Source: Streptococcus parasanguinis
GTDB lineage: Bacteria > Bacillota > Bacilli > Lactobacillales > Streptococcaceae
Assembly: GCF_001073155.1 (NCBI RefSeq)
Contig: NZ_JVEE01000016.1
Span: forward strand, 1-54,202
Direction of reading: 5' to 3'
Length of the DNA stretch: 54,202 nt
Shown: one piece after another, positions 15,509 through 24,540 of the stretch
Position numbering within the stretch: the first letter of the stretch is position 1
How the letters are laid out: the number at the start of each line of letters is the position of its first letter
Translations under genes and position numbers: made by a program
The notes under the pieces: model-generated
Told to the model about the DNA's origin: nothing
Seen by the model: only the letters and a program-made list of their open reading frames with translations
The model's database searches: none

Positions 15509-16930
15509 CTATTTTTTTATTAATTGCTGTTTCAACTCTTTCACATTCACTATTTTGAGGAGCAAAATCAAGGTCCCATAGATGACCCCACCTAGGCCAG
15601 CATAGAGAACGACATTCAGCGTCGGCGAAAGGTGGACGATGAACTTGACTAGTAGCAAAAGACCATACATGAGGCCTGAAGCGAACACAATCTTCATCAT
15701 TGAGCCCATAATCGGCACTTCTTTAAGATAAGTTCGTGTGAAGTAGAGTTGAATCCCCCATACCAAAGCTTCTGTCAACACTGACACAATCGCAGCTCCA
15801 ATAAAGCCCAGTTTTGGTAGGAAGATGAGATTCAATCCGACACTGACAATGGCAGGTACAGTAGTCGAAATCATAAATTCTTTATTTTTATTGTGAGGGA
15901 TTAGAATTTGAATCCCCATGATATTGGTCCATCCGATAAAGAACATTCTAAAAATCATGATGGCAATGGCATAACGTGCATCTTGGAAATCCTTCCCTAG
16001 GAAGAATTGAACAAAATCATCATTGATAATCAGCATGCCGGCAATAATCGGAAAAATGACCAAATTGTAAATCAAAAAAGACATTTGGTGCATCTTGTTG
16101 ACAGCCTTGTGGTCCCCTGAGGATAAGAGGCTCGATACCCGAGGCAACATGACACTCCCCAGTGAAGTCACCAAGGTTAACAAAATATTGACCAATTTTA
16201 AGGCCTGGTCATAGATCCCCACATCCTTTGTAGAGGCAAGAGCCCCAAGCATAGTCCGGTCTAAGGTGACATAGAGGGAAATGGCAATCTGAGGTAAAAA
16301 GAGCAAAATGACCGGTTTTAAATGCACCCGTGCATAGGCCATATCAAAATGGACTTTCCCAATAAATTCACGTGCGGGCAACCACATGCTAAGCTGACCT
16401 AACAGTTCAAAGATGGTGAGTAAGAATACATAGAGATAAAGATCATTAGCAGATTTGACAAACAAGAAGATGGAGATGACTCCAACCAGTTTGACCGTGA
16501 TATTTCGAACCGTAATCTTGCGGAAATCTTCCAATCCTTGAAAGAGCCAGGAGATGTCTAGTCCCTTTGAAACTAAACTGAGCCCCAAAATATAGGCCAC
16601 AGGGTTTTGCATAGAAGGAAGGGTTAGACATAAAAGAACATAGAGGGTAAGGGATAAAATCGTAGCCCCCAACTGAAGGGTATAAATCCCCCAGAAATTC
16701 TTTTGGATGTCTTTTCGGTGTCCTGAAATCTCCTTAGTTCCATAATTGGCCACTCCTAGCGTCGCCAAAAGGAGAAAATAGGTAACAATGGAGTTGAAAT
16801 AGCCATAGGTCCCCAAGTCATTTGAACTAAAGACCCGCGTCACATAAGGGGTGGTGATAATCGGCAAGATAATCACCAATAACTGGTAGGAGAGATTATA
16901 GGCGTAATTTTTAAGAACTTTCATGATCAT
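15509..16930 (-). CDS. wzx: Polysaccharide repeat-unit flippase Wzx
   Basis: A multispan MATE/MOP-type flippase of 473 residues that moves the undecaprenyl-diphosphate-linked repeat unit across the membrane. Twelve or more hydrophobic helices are visible. The N-terminus (KNYAYNLSYQLLVIILPIITTPYVTRV in two parts, about 5-32) is the hallmark of this family. The first ATG overlaps the wzy stop (ATGA); a second ATG two codons later is possible. The gene is noticeably less AT-rich than wzy before it. Confidence 0.92.
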   Translation of the reverse strand: MIMKVLKNYAYNLSYQLLVIILPIITTPYVTRVFSSNDLGTYGYFNSIVTYFLLLATLGVANYGTKEISGHRKDIQKNFWGIYTLQLGATILSLTLYVLLCLTLPSMQNPVAYILGLSLVSKGLDISWLFQGLEDFRKITVRNITVKLVGVISIFLFVKSANDLYLYVFLLTIFELLGQLSMWLPAREFIGKVHFDMAYARVHLKPVILLFLPQIAISLYVTLDRTMLGALASTKDVGIYDQALKLVNILLTLVTSLGSVMLPRVSSLLSSGDHKAVNKMHQMSFLIYNLVIFPIIAGMLIINDDFVQFFLGKDFQDARYAIAIMIFRMFFIGWTNIMGIQILIPHNKNKEFMISTTVPAIVSVGLNLIFLPKLGFIGAAIVSVLTEALVWGIQLYFTRTYLKEVPIMGSMMKIVFASGLMYGLLLLVKFIVHLSPTLNVVLYAGLGGVIYGTLILLLKIVNVKELKQQLIKK

Positions 16931-18075
16931 TCAATTCTATATTTTATTTTGTATTGAACTGGCACAAGGCTAGCAAAAAGTGTAAAAATAAAAATATTAT
17001 ATCCTGGTCTTATCCAAAAAGCTTCTATCATACAATTAATTGTAATAAGCGATAATAAAGCTAAGAATAGGAACATACCCTGTTTATAAATTCTCTTTGA
17101 TGCAAGTACATAAATCAATACCAGTAATACTACAGGAACAACTCCGTAGTAAAATAACATTTGAATATAAGAGGAATCTACATAGTTATAACTGTATACT
17201 GATTCTGTTGTGCCGCCATATCCTATAAACTTAACCCCGGTTGCTCCAAACAAATGTAATCCATAGGTCTCTATTGCATTTTTCCCTAAAAATAACCTCA
17301 TACTGAATAAGTTGTTCAAACTCACAAATAATGAAGAAGACCAGGTAAAGAAATACGATAAGTAAAACATTAAGAAAGAAAATATAGCTGCAAAATAAGG
17401 TAGGATCCCATAAATTTTAAATTTTCTTTCTTTAGTAACATACATAACAATAAAAATGACAGTTGCTACAAGTACAGAAAGGGCATTTAACCTAGCATCA
17501 CAAAATTTGATGATAAAAAATGCTAAACTAATACCTACCAAGGTTCGTAGTATGATGAACTTTTTCCGTAGTACATATCCCCAAGCAATAAATAAATAAA
17601 AACAGTGAGACGCAAAGTCAGTTGGATAAATGAAACCAAAGGAATTTCTAATCACAAGGCCAGACGAACGGACCTGAGCAAATTGTAAATTAGGAATAAC
17701 TCCTAGAATTGAAAGTAAGAACACTCCGAACACTATCGTTCCTGACACAATAACGTATGTTTTTAAGATAACATCAATATCTGCATCATATAATAACAAA
17801 ATCAATAATGAATAAAGTAGGAAATTAGTCCCGCCCGTATGCATGAATACGATAGAACTTGTTAGTAGTAATAAAATAGCAGTTAAGATATAAAAGAACG
17901 TGAATTTTTTTATATACAAAAATCTAAAACATAATAATAATGAAAAACAGATTAATAAAACAACCGGAAGATTTGGGATTATTCTGTTTAACATTGTTGT
18001 CATAAGAGTATCGTACCCAACAATAAGAGTCAATACTAGAATAACCAAAAGGTTCTCAAACTTAATTTTTAACAT
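16927..18075 (-). CDS. wzy: Polysaccharide polymerase Wzy
   Basis: A very hydrophobic 382-residue protein with about ten predicted membrane helices and a larger loop around residues 240-310, the architecture of Wzy polymerases. Family members share little sequence, so the call rests on topology and position between the transferases and wzx. It is AT-rich compared with the regulatory genes, as is usual for serotype-specific polymerases. AAAGG precedes the ATG, and the stop overlaps the wzx start. Confidence 0.85.
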   Translation of the reverse strand: MLKIKFENLLVILVLTLIVGYDTLMTTMLNRIIPNLPVVLLICFSLLLCFRFLYIKKFTFFYILTAILLLLTSSIVFMHTGGTNFLLYSLLILLLYDADIDVILKTYVIVSGTIVFGVFLLSILGVIPNLQFAQVRSSGLVIRNSFGFIYPTDFASHCFYLFIAWGYVLRKKFIILRTLVGISLAFFIIKFCDARLNALSVLVATVIFIVMYVTKERKFKIYGILPYFAAIFSFLMFYLSYFFTWSSSLFVSLNNLFSMRLFLGKNAIETYGLHLFGATGVKFIGYGGTTESVYSYNYVDSSYIQMLFYYGVVPVVLLVLIYVLASKRIYKQGMFLFLALLSLITINCMIEAFWIRPGYNIFIFTLFASLVPVQYKIKYRIE

Positions 18076-18108
18076 AATACCTTTTTACTCTTAATAAAAT
18101 AGCTACAC

Positions 18109-19179
18109 CTATTTAAAAGCAATTTTACGTAAAATTGGATTCATTTTCATTTTTTCAATAAAGATGACTGTCCGAAATTTTTTTTGGGTGAGAAGATCAA
18201 TACTCAATCTTCTAATAAAAGAAGAAATATCTCGCTGTCTTAATAAGGTCTTATAAGACCCAATCATTTGATTCCTATTTCCTGAAAAAATATGATCAAA
18301 AGCTTTATTAGTAATAACAGATTGCAGTAATTCTATCTTTTCTTTCCTTCTCGCATTTAAATTAGAAATTTGAAAGGCTGCACTTACAATAATTTTTGTC
18401 TTAATTTCCTGAATTAATGTGGCATCTTCTATTTGGAACTTTTCAAGTAATTCTTGCAATGCTTGAAGTTCATCTAATTGTATTTCGATTCTTCTAGGAT
18501 GAAAACTGGTCAATGCTGAACCGCTTCTACCAGCAATATAATTATAAAGAATCGAATCAATAAATTGAATGGTATTTAAATGTCGATAAACTTGAAAATT
18601 GAATGAAGTATCCTCTCCTATTGGTTTACTAGGAAACTGAATATCGTGTTTTAAAATAAATGACTTGTTATAGATTCTTGACCAAACATTGTACATCATA
18701 TCAGTTTTGAATAACTCTATAAATTCATTTCTAAATTCATTCTTTCCAAGAAGACCACAACGCGTATACAAATGAGGGCGACAAGACAAAATAGTGTCCT
18801 TATTTTCTTTAATTTCATTGTAGCCAAAACAAAGAACATCCCATTTATCATTGAGGGTAGGAAATATTTTTTCAAAGAAATCCTCAGATACGAAGTCGTC
18901 AGGATCCATAAAAAATAAATAATTACCTCTCGACAAAGAAATACCTAAGTTCCTAGCTTCTGACACTCCGTTATTTTCAATATGCCTAACACAAACGTTA
19001 GAAAAATTATTTTGATACTTATCACAAATCGCACCGCTATTATCACTTGAACCGTCATCAATTAACACAATTTCATAATTGATTGGCGACGATTGCATAA
19101 GTATGGAATCTAGGGCTCTTTTTAAATAACCTTCAACATTAAATACTGGAACAATAATACTCAAATCTATATTATTCAT
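18109..19179 (-). CDS. GT2-family glycosyltransferase
   Basis: A 356-residue GT-A fold transferase. The N-terminal LSIIVPVFNVEGYLKRALDSI (in two parts, about 6-26), the IDDGSSDNS motif (about 41-49) and the metal-binding region FFMDPDDF (about 89-96, DPDD) are typical of GT2. It would add one sugar of the repeat unit; donor and linkage are not predictable. The start overlaps the end of the upstream gene by 8 bases. It is AT-rich. Confidence 0.9.
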   Translation of the reverse strand: MNNIDLSIIVPVFNVEGYLKRALDSILMQSSPINYEIVLIDDGSSDNSGAICDKYQNNFSNVCVRHIENNGVSEARNLGISLSRGNYLFFMDPDDFVSEDFFEKIFPTLNDKWDVLCFGYNEIKENKDTILSCRPHLYTRCGLLGKNEFRNEFIELFKTDMMYNVWSRIYNKSFILKHDIQFPSKPIGEDTSFNFQVYRHLNTIQFIDSILYNYIAGRSGSALTSFHPRRIEIQLDELQALQELLEKFQIEDATLIQEIKTKIIVSAAFQISNLNARRKEKIELLQSVITNKAFDHIFSGNRNQMIGSYKTLLRQRDISSFIRRLSIDLLTQKKFRTVIFIEKMKMNPILRKIAFK

Positions 19180-20143
19180 TACTCTTCATCCTTAATTTAT
19201 GACGAATAAATTCTAGTGTCCATTTTTCTTTTTTTAATTTCTTTAACATTGTTGATCTAATATATTCCCAATAGAATTTATTTCTTGTCACCTCTACTAG
19301 CTCTTGCTTAGAAATTTTCTCTCCAATAACTAATTGATTTGGTATAACATAAAATGAATCAACCAATTTAAACTCAGGACATTTGATCATCCTCTTTTGG
19401 AAATGTGCATATAGAGGACGCTTAACCACTATATCACTATCGATTAAATTTATCGATTCCAAACCATTTTCCTCTGACCAAAAATAGTAGCGTTTCGGTT
19501 CGTTTTCACCATATTCCCGAAATGAGAAATGACTAATATCAATATCATCAAAAAACTTATCTTGCAGTTGTTTGAAATGACTTTTTTCAAAAAGCTTTTG
19601 GATACCTTCTGCCTCATCAAAAATAAAATTTTGCTCACTAGTAAAGACATTATGATAATCTAATCGATAGTTTAAACCTTGCCCAGACATAAATACATGA
19701 TTAACATCTTGTGTATTTTTAAATATTTGTAAATGACCTAAAAGACCATATCGAGCATAATCTTTCTCAAAAAATCTATGCTCTTCTAGAAATTGGTAAA
19801 TATCTCCAAGTAAAACATCTGTGTCACAAAAGCCCCAGTAATCATAACCCTTTAATTCTTCTTCAAAGATAAGCCCATAAGCAACTTTATAGTCACATAA
19901 TTTATAAGGTGTTTTAAGAGAGATTTTAAAATCAAACTTAGACTGAACTTTCTCTCTTAACTCATCAAAAGAAAGAGTTACAAATTCTATATTTTTAGCA
20001 TTTAAAATGTCAAATTGTTCAACCTTTTGATCCGTATAAATTAAGAAATCAATCTTTTGATTACGTTTGGCGGTTAACAAAAAATAAGGGAAAAATTTTG
20101 GAAGTCTTCCGAAATATGGAATAATAAGTCTTATTCTTTTCAT
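19172..20143 (-). CDS. DUF6625-like putative glycosyltransferase
   Basis: A 323-residue cytoplasmic protein. The N-terminus RIRLIIPYFGRLPKFFPYFL (about 3-22) and the acidic motif YWGFCDTDVLLGD (about 101-113, a DxD-like metal site) resemble uncharacterised polysaccharide-locus proteins annotated as DUF6625. The fold is probably GT-A. No experimental role is known to me. Its ATG overlaps the TGA of the gene before it, and its end overlaps the GT2 gene, so the three are likely translated together. It is AT-rich. Confidence 0.7.
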   Translation of the reverse strand: MKRIRLIIPYFGRLPKFFPYFLLTAKRNQKIDFLIYTDQKVEQFDILNAKNIEFVTLSFDELREKVQSKFDFKISLKTPYKLCDYKVAYGLIFEEELKGYDYWGFCDTDVLLGDIYQFLEEHRFFEKDYARYGLLGHLQIFKNTQDVNHVFMSGQGLNYRLDYHNVFTSEQNFIFDEAEGIQKLFEKSHFKQLQDKFFDDIDISHFSFREYGENEPKRYYFWSEENGLESINLIDSDIVVKRPLYAHFQKRMIKCPEFKLVDSFYVIPNQLVIGEKISKQELVEVTRNKFYWEYIRSTMLKKLKKEKWTLEFIRHKLRMKSNE

Positions 20144-20781
20144 TTAGTTAGATCCTCTCCACCCTTATTCAACCAAGTAACAGCATTAAAATAACGGTGG
20201 TACGTTTTCAAATCGATGCCAACGTGTCCTTGCTTTTCAGCTGATTTAAAGTGGACCAATGAAGGTAGGTCACTATAATTCTTTGAAGAGAAAATCACCT
20301 TACTCTTGTATGGAAGCTCTTCAAACTCTTTCATCAGCTCATAAGTACAAGCATCATTGTCATTGAACTTGAAATACAAATTATCCCAATGCATTCTCTT
20401 CAAACGACGATTCCATTTTTTAGTAGCTTCTTCTTCATCTGCATAATGCAAAAAATGAAGTTCAATATCATCAAGAAGTGCGAGTGGATAGGAATTATCA
20501 AAGTCTGTGATATATTTCGATTCCTTAACAAATTTCAAGGGAATGTTTCCGCTCAAATAGTATTTGATATTCTTGAGCATTTTGATGTAATCAGGCGAAA
20601 AGACAAACAGTCCAACAAACGGTGTTTGATAAGGTAGTCCTAACTCCTGATAAACTTTCCCAGCCCAACAATTATCACAAATGATCGTGAAATTTTTATT
20701 CTTGAGTCTTCGCCGAGGAATAAAGTTAATAATTGGATAAACGATTGGTTTTAATTTATTCTTAATTGTTTCAGTATTCAT
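20140..20781 (-). CDS. DUF1919 exopolysaccharide biosynthesis protein
   Basis: A 213-residue protein starting MNTETIKNKLKP at 20781, one base after the stop of the upstream transferase. A longer reading frame into that gene exists, but the compact junction supports this start, although no strong ribosome binding site is visible. The conserved core IICDNCWAGKVYQELGLPYQTP (in two parts, about 32-54) and LHFLHYADEEEA, KWNRRLKRM (about 105-125) identify the DUF1919 family found in polysaccharide loci. The biochemical function is unknown; a transferase modifying the glycan is likely. Confidence 0.75.
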   Translation of the reverse strand: MNTETIKNKLKPIVYPIINFIPRRRLKNKNFTIICDNCWAGKVYQELGLPYQTPFVGLFVFSPDYIKMLKNIKYYLSGNIPLKFVKESKYITDFDNSYPLALLDDIELHFLHYADEEEATKKWNRRLKRMHWDNLYFKFNDNDACTYELMKEFEELPYKSKVIFSSKNYSDLPSLVHFKSAEKQGHVGIDLKTYHRYFNAVTWLNKGGEDLTK

Positions 20782-20782
20782 C

Positions 20783-21931
20783 TTAATAGTTCTTATACAA
20801 CTCCGAAAAATTCCGAATATAACTTTGTAATGAGAATAGTTCTTTTTGGCGTTTAACAGATGCCTTTCCAAATTGTTCTCTCTTCTCAGTGTTCTCAGCC
20901 AATTCTTGAATAGCCTTGGATAATTCAGAAGGTTGATTTGGTGTGGCAAGAAGGCCGTTTTCGCCTTCCTTAACCATTTCACAGACACCACCATGACGGT
21001 AACCGACTACAGGTTTGCCACAAGCCATGGCTTCTAGGACAACTGTTGGCAGTGGATCTGGATTTGTACTTGGCAAGACAAAGATATCAAACATATTATA
21101 GAGTTCTGTCGTCTTGCTATAATAGTCAATTCGCTTGATTTGGCTAGCTACTGGTGATTCTGATATAGCCTTTTCCAACTCATCCACGCGCCACTCTTCA
21201 CCTTCAAATGCACTTCCTGCCAAAAAGGCTACTGCTTTTGAATTGGCCTGTAAGATTGGCGTCACAGCTTCTAAAAAGTCGCCTTGACCTTTCCAGGCAT
21301 TCACACGACCAACCATACCGATAACCAAAGCATCCTGCGAAATTCCAAACTGATCACGAACCGCACTAGCATCCATCACCTGATAAACAGCATTGTCAAC
21401 ACCATTATAGATGACTTGAACATGATCATCTTTGACATAACGAGACTGCTTGACGTGGTTGGCTACAGCATTTGAAACGGTCACAATCGTATCCGCATAG
21501 CGACCCATTAAAAAGTTGATGAAATCAGAAATCGCTTTAGGTTTAACGATGATTTCATGCACATGCCAAATCAGAGGAAGTTTCAACTTCCGTTTGAGGT
21601 AAATTCCTTCAAGAACCGCTGTGGTGTTGTTGTGAATGAGGGTAATGCCATTCTCCTTAGCGTATTGAGCAATTTGTTTGGAGTAACGGTTATAGGAACC
21701 AAAGTACTCAAGGATTCCTTTTGGATTAAAATATTTCCGGCGCAAGATTGGGTAATCAATGACTTTAACCTTAGCACCGACCTCTTCCAATGCACCAACT
21801 AAGACACCATCATTGGGTAAGATAACGTGTGCCTCAAAAGCATCTTTATCCAAACCCTTAATAAGCTCCAACAAAACCTTGTCAGCACCATACATTTCGG
21901 CACCAGCGTGGAGATATAATATTTTCTGCAT
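20783..21931 (-). CDS. GT4-family glycosyltransferase
   Basis: A 382-residue retaining GT-B transferase. The N-terminus has YLHAGAEMYGADKVLLEL (about 5-22). The donor-binding C-terminal half has IGMVGRVNAWKGQGDFLEAV (about 204-223) and the EX7E-type region VVLEAMACGKPVVGYRHGG (about 293-311). By its place after wchF it may transfer the third sugar of the repeat unit, onto rhamnose. That is inferred from order only. It starts two bases after wchF. Confidence 0.88.
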   Translation of the reverse strand: MQKILYLHAGAEMYGADKVLLELIKGLDKDAFEAHVILPNDGVLVGALEEVGAKVKVIDYPILRRKYFNPKGILEYFGSYNRYSKQIAQYAKENGITLIHNNTTAVLEGIYLKRKLKLPLIWHVHEIIVKPKAISDFINFLMGRYADTIVTVSNAVANHVKQSRYVKDDHVQVIYNGVDNAVYQVMDASAVRDQFGISQDALVIGMVGRVNAWKGQGDFLEAVTPILQANSKAVAFLAGSAFEGEEWRVDELEKAISESPVASQIKRIDYYSKTTELYNMFDIFVLPSTNPDPLPTVVLEAMACGKPVVGYRHGGVCEMVKEGENGLLATPNQPSELSKAIQELAENTEKREQFGKASVKRQKELFSLQSYIRNFSELYKNY

Positions 21932-21933
21932 TT

Positions 21934-23106
21934 CTAACCTTTAAATACTTTCTCGTAGTCTGTGACAATCTTTTCCCAAGTGAAGGCTTCTGCGATCCGT
22001 CGGCTTGATTTCTCATTGAGGTCTGCGATGGCTTGAGCGTCCAATTGTTCAGCCTGATCAATGACATGTGCCAATTGATCTTTCTTCCAATAAAGCGCCC
22101 CATCTTCACCAACTTCTCGGTTGAAACCAACATCTAACAAGAGGTTGAGTTTAGTAGACTCGAGCGCCTCAAGAAGAGATGGATTGGTCCCGCCTACCTC
22201 ATGACCATGGAAATAAGCAAAGGCATTCTCACGAATGTATTTAAGTAATTCTTGATCATAGACAGTCCCCACAAACTTCACTCGAGGATCTTGATCAAAT
22301 CCTGTATCCTTGCGCAACTGTTCATAGAACTTGTTTTGCTCTACATTAGTAATCAGGACAAAATCTTTTTTAGAATTGGACTGCATAAAGCCACGAATCA
22401 TGGCCTCATAGTTATTTTCAGGTACAAAACGTCCCACAACAAGATAGTAATCTCCTTCGGAGACTTGCTTGTCTGCAAACCAGGTCCGTATTTTCTCATC
22501 TTCTCTACTCAGGCTAGACTTGCTTGTATCCGTTCCATAGGCAATATAGGTCGTCTGTGGCTGATACTTAGCGTAATCCTTTTGAATATAGGCCTCGATA
22601 TTCTTGCTATCGCAGATTAACAGGTCGGCATGTTTAACCATGAGTTGTTCAGAAAACTTCCAATACTTACGGACTGGGAGACTCCATTTCGCGCGAAGCC
22701 ATTCATGACCATCTGGATTGACCATGAGGGTCCCACCGATCGCCTTGATTTTCTTTTTAATTTTTGAGATAAAAGGACCAATCCGGCAAGCCAAGACATA
22801 GAAGATCGGAGCTTGATCCTTATTTTCTTTAGCCATTTCAATAGCCTTATTGAGGGCCGCAATATCATAAGCAATAGCACGCGCAGGACCGATATTAGGG
22901 ACGTCAATATTGTAACAGATTGCTCCATTATGCTCGAAAGTATCTGCTGTAATGTCTGATTTTGCAGAGTTTTCCCGCATACAAGCCACATAATACTGAA
23001 TTTCTTTGTCTTTTTGGAATTCTGTCAATTTCTCAACAAAGGTTTCAAAACCACCATATTTTGCTGGAATACCTTTGGAACCAACGATATAAATTGATTG
23101 TGTCAT
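21934..23106 (-). CDS. wchF: WchF-type beta-1,4-rhamnosyltransferase
   Basis: A 390-residue GT-B transferase with an N-terminal DUF1972 domain: IYIVGSKGIPAKYGGFETFV (about 5-24) is diagnostic. A GT1/GT4 C-terminal domain follows, with YYLVVGRFVPENNYEAMI (about 218-235). In streptococci WchF (Cps2T) adds L-rhamnose to the glucose attached by WchA. The donor dTDP-rhamnose must be made by genes outside this window. AGGAG precedes the ATG. A hairpin separates it from wchA. Confidence 0.88.
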   Translation of the reverse strand: MTQSIYIVGSKGIPAKYGGFETFVEKLTEFQKDKEIQYYVACMRENSAKSDITADTFEHNGAICYNIDVPNIGPARAIAYDIAALNKAIEMAKENKDQAPIFYVLACRIGPFISKIKKKIKAIGGTLMVNPDGHEWLRAKWSLPVRKYWKFSEQLMVKHADLLICDSKNIEAYIQKDYAKYQPQTTYIAYGTDTSKSSLSREDEKIRTWFADKQVSEGDYYLVVGRFVPENNYEAMIRGFMQSNSKKDFVLITNVEQNKFYEQLRKDTGFDQDPRVKFVGTVYDQELLKYIRENAFAYFHGHEVGGTNPSLLEALESTKLNLLLDVGFNREVGEDGALYWKKDQLAHVIDQAEQLDAQAIADLNEKSSRRIAEAFTWEKIVTDYEKVFKG

Positions 23107-23128
23107 TTTTCTCCTAACATGGAAAGGA

Positions 23129-23152
23129 CGAAGTAGGCAGTCTCCTACTTCG
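23129..23152 (-). other. Intercistronic hairpin over the wchA stop codon
   Basis: CGAAGTAGG (minus 23152-23144), a 6-base loop and CCTACTTCG (23137-23129) form a perfect 9-bp stem that includes the wchA TAG. No T-run follows, so it is more likely an RNA-processing or stability element than a terminator. Confidence 0.65.
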
Positions 23153-24521
23153 CTCCTTCTTTTCTAAGTACAACCTTCACGGTCTTGAGCAAGATCTGAA
23201 TGTCTCTCCAAATCGTCCAATCATCCATGTACGCAACGTTCAGTTTGACCACTTCGTCAAAGTCTGTAATCTCACTGCGTCCGCTCACTTGCCAAAGGCC
23301 TGTAATCCCTGGCTTGAAACTGAGTCGGCGTTTTTGGGCTGGCGTATAGTCTTGGTATTCGTCTACCGTTGGAGGACGAGTTCCGACTAGACTCATGTCA
23401 CCGATCAGAACATTGTAAAATTGTGGCAATTCATCCAGACTGGTCTTACGGATAAAGCGTCCGATTGATGTTACCCGCGGATCGTTTTCCATCTTAAACA
23501 TCCCACCTGTCATGGTGTTTTGCGCCATCAGATCTTTTTTAATCTCTTCGGCATCCACGCGCATGGAGCGGAATTTATAGAAGTTAAAATACCGTCCGTT
23601 CTTTCCGACCCGCTTCTGTACAAAGAAGGCAGGGCCGCCATCTTTACGGATCAGAGGGACTAAGACAATACTTACTAGTCCACAAATCAAGAGACCAAAG
23701 AGGGCTCCCGCAATATCCAAGAGACGTTTGGCCAATACGTGGCTCGGTTTGTAGAAATTGGTTGAGAAAGTGACGACACTTAGTCCCCCGACTTCTCGAA
23801 CCCGTTTATTGCCCAAAGAAGCGAAGTTAAAGGCATTGAGATTGACCGATACATCGATCCCCATACTCTCAAACTCCGAGACGAAGTCACTAATATTGTA
23901 GTCCTCACTTGGCAGATTGATAAACACTTCATCCACCACTTCCTTGGTCACAAAGTTCATCATTTGATCCGGCTGCACCACCCGTACACCCGAATGGGTA
24001 AAATCCGTATCATCCATGACAGTGACACCGATCAATTCCCCATGATAGAGGCTGGGCGAATGCAGAATATCAAATACCCTTTCCATCCGACTGGTCGCTG
24101 TGATCAAGAAAATCTTTCGCGAACTTTTCCGCCGTGGTGAAACAGACTTCCGGTATCTCTTGAGCAAGAGATCCATGATGTAGACGGAAAACGTATTGAA
24201 AAGAAAGAAGTAGATCATCCCCCGACGAGAAATGGAAAAGACCCCGTCGAGCATAAAAGAGGTAAAGGTGATCCCAACAGCGAAAAATACATTGTATTTC
24301 AAGACCTGAAAGAGCTCATCCAGATAGCCTCTGCTGTAAAAACGATAGGAGACATTGCTAATGTAGAAGGCTACAAAATGCAAGAGATAGAGAATGGCGA
24401 TCGTCTGCGATGTGTATTCTGCATCCTTAAAAAGACTCACAATGTAAGCTGAAAATAGGACAGCCAAACTTTGAAAGAGAACAATATTTAATTTTTCCAG
24501 TTCGATTCTTTCTTCTCCCAT
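23145..24521 (-). CDS. wchA: Undecaprenyl-phosphate glycosyl-1-phosphate transferase
   Basis: The initiating enzyme, which adds glucose-1-phosphate (in WchA/CpsE proteins) to undecaprenyl phosphate. It has 458 residues: an N-terminal half with four membrane helices and a CoA-binding-like domain, then a fifth helix (about 268-292) and the C-terminal bacterial sugar transferase domain. The latter has KRVGKNGRYFNFYKFRSMR (about 309-327), TSLDELPQFYNVLIGDMSLVG (in two parts, about 370-390) and KPGITGLWQVSGRS. It sits directly after the Wzd/Wze kinase pair, as in pneumococcal and oral streptococcal loci. Confidence 0.95.
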   Translation of the reverse strand: MGEERIELEKLNIVLFQSLAVLFSAYIVSLFKDAEYTSQTIAILYLLHFVAFYISNVSYRFYSRGYLDELFQVLKYNVFFAVGITFTSFMLDGVFSISRRGMIYFFLFNTFSVYIMDLLLKRYRKSVSPRRKSSRKIFLITATSRMERVFDILHSPSLYHGELIGVTVMDDTDFTHSGVRVVQPDQMMNFVTKEVVDEVFINLPSEDYNISDFVSEFESMGIDVSVNLNAFNFASLGNKRVREVGGLSVVTFSTNFYKPSHVLAKRLLDIAGALFGLLICGLVSIVLVPLIRKDGGPAFFVQKRVGKNGRYFNFYKFRSMRVDAEEIKKDLMAQNTMTGGMFKMENDPRVTSIGRFIRKTSLDELPQFYNVLIGDMSLVGTRPPTVDEYQDYTPAQKRRLSFKPGITGLWQVSGRSEITDFDEVVKLNVAYMDDWTIWRDIQILLKTVKVVLRKEGAK

Positions 24522-24540
24522 TTTCCCTCAATCCTATTCT

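Noticed and set aside
20782..20994. Extended 5' frame giving the DUF1919 gene 71 more residues
   Set aside because: It overlaps the end of the GT4 gene by over 200 bases, and the family core begins after the ATG at 20781, which sits one base from the upstream stop.
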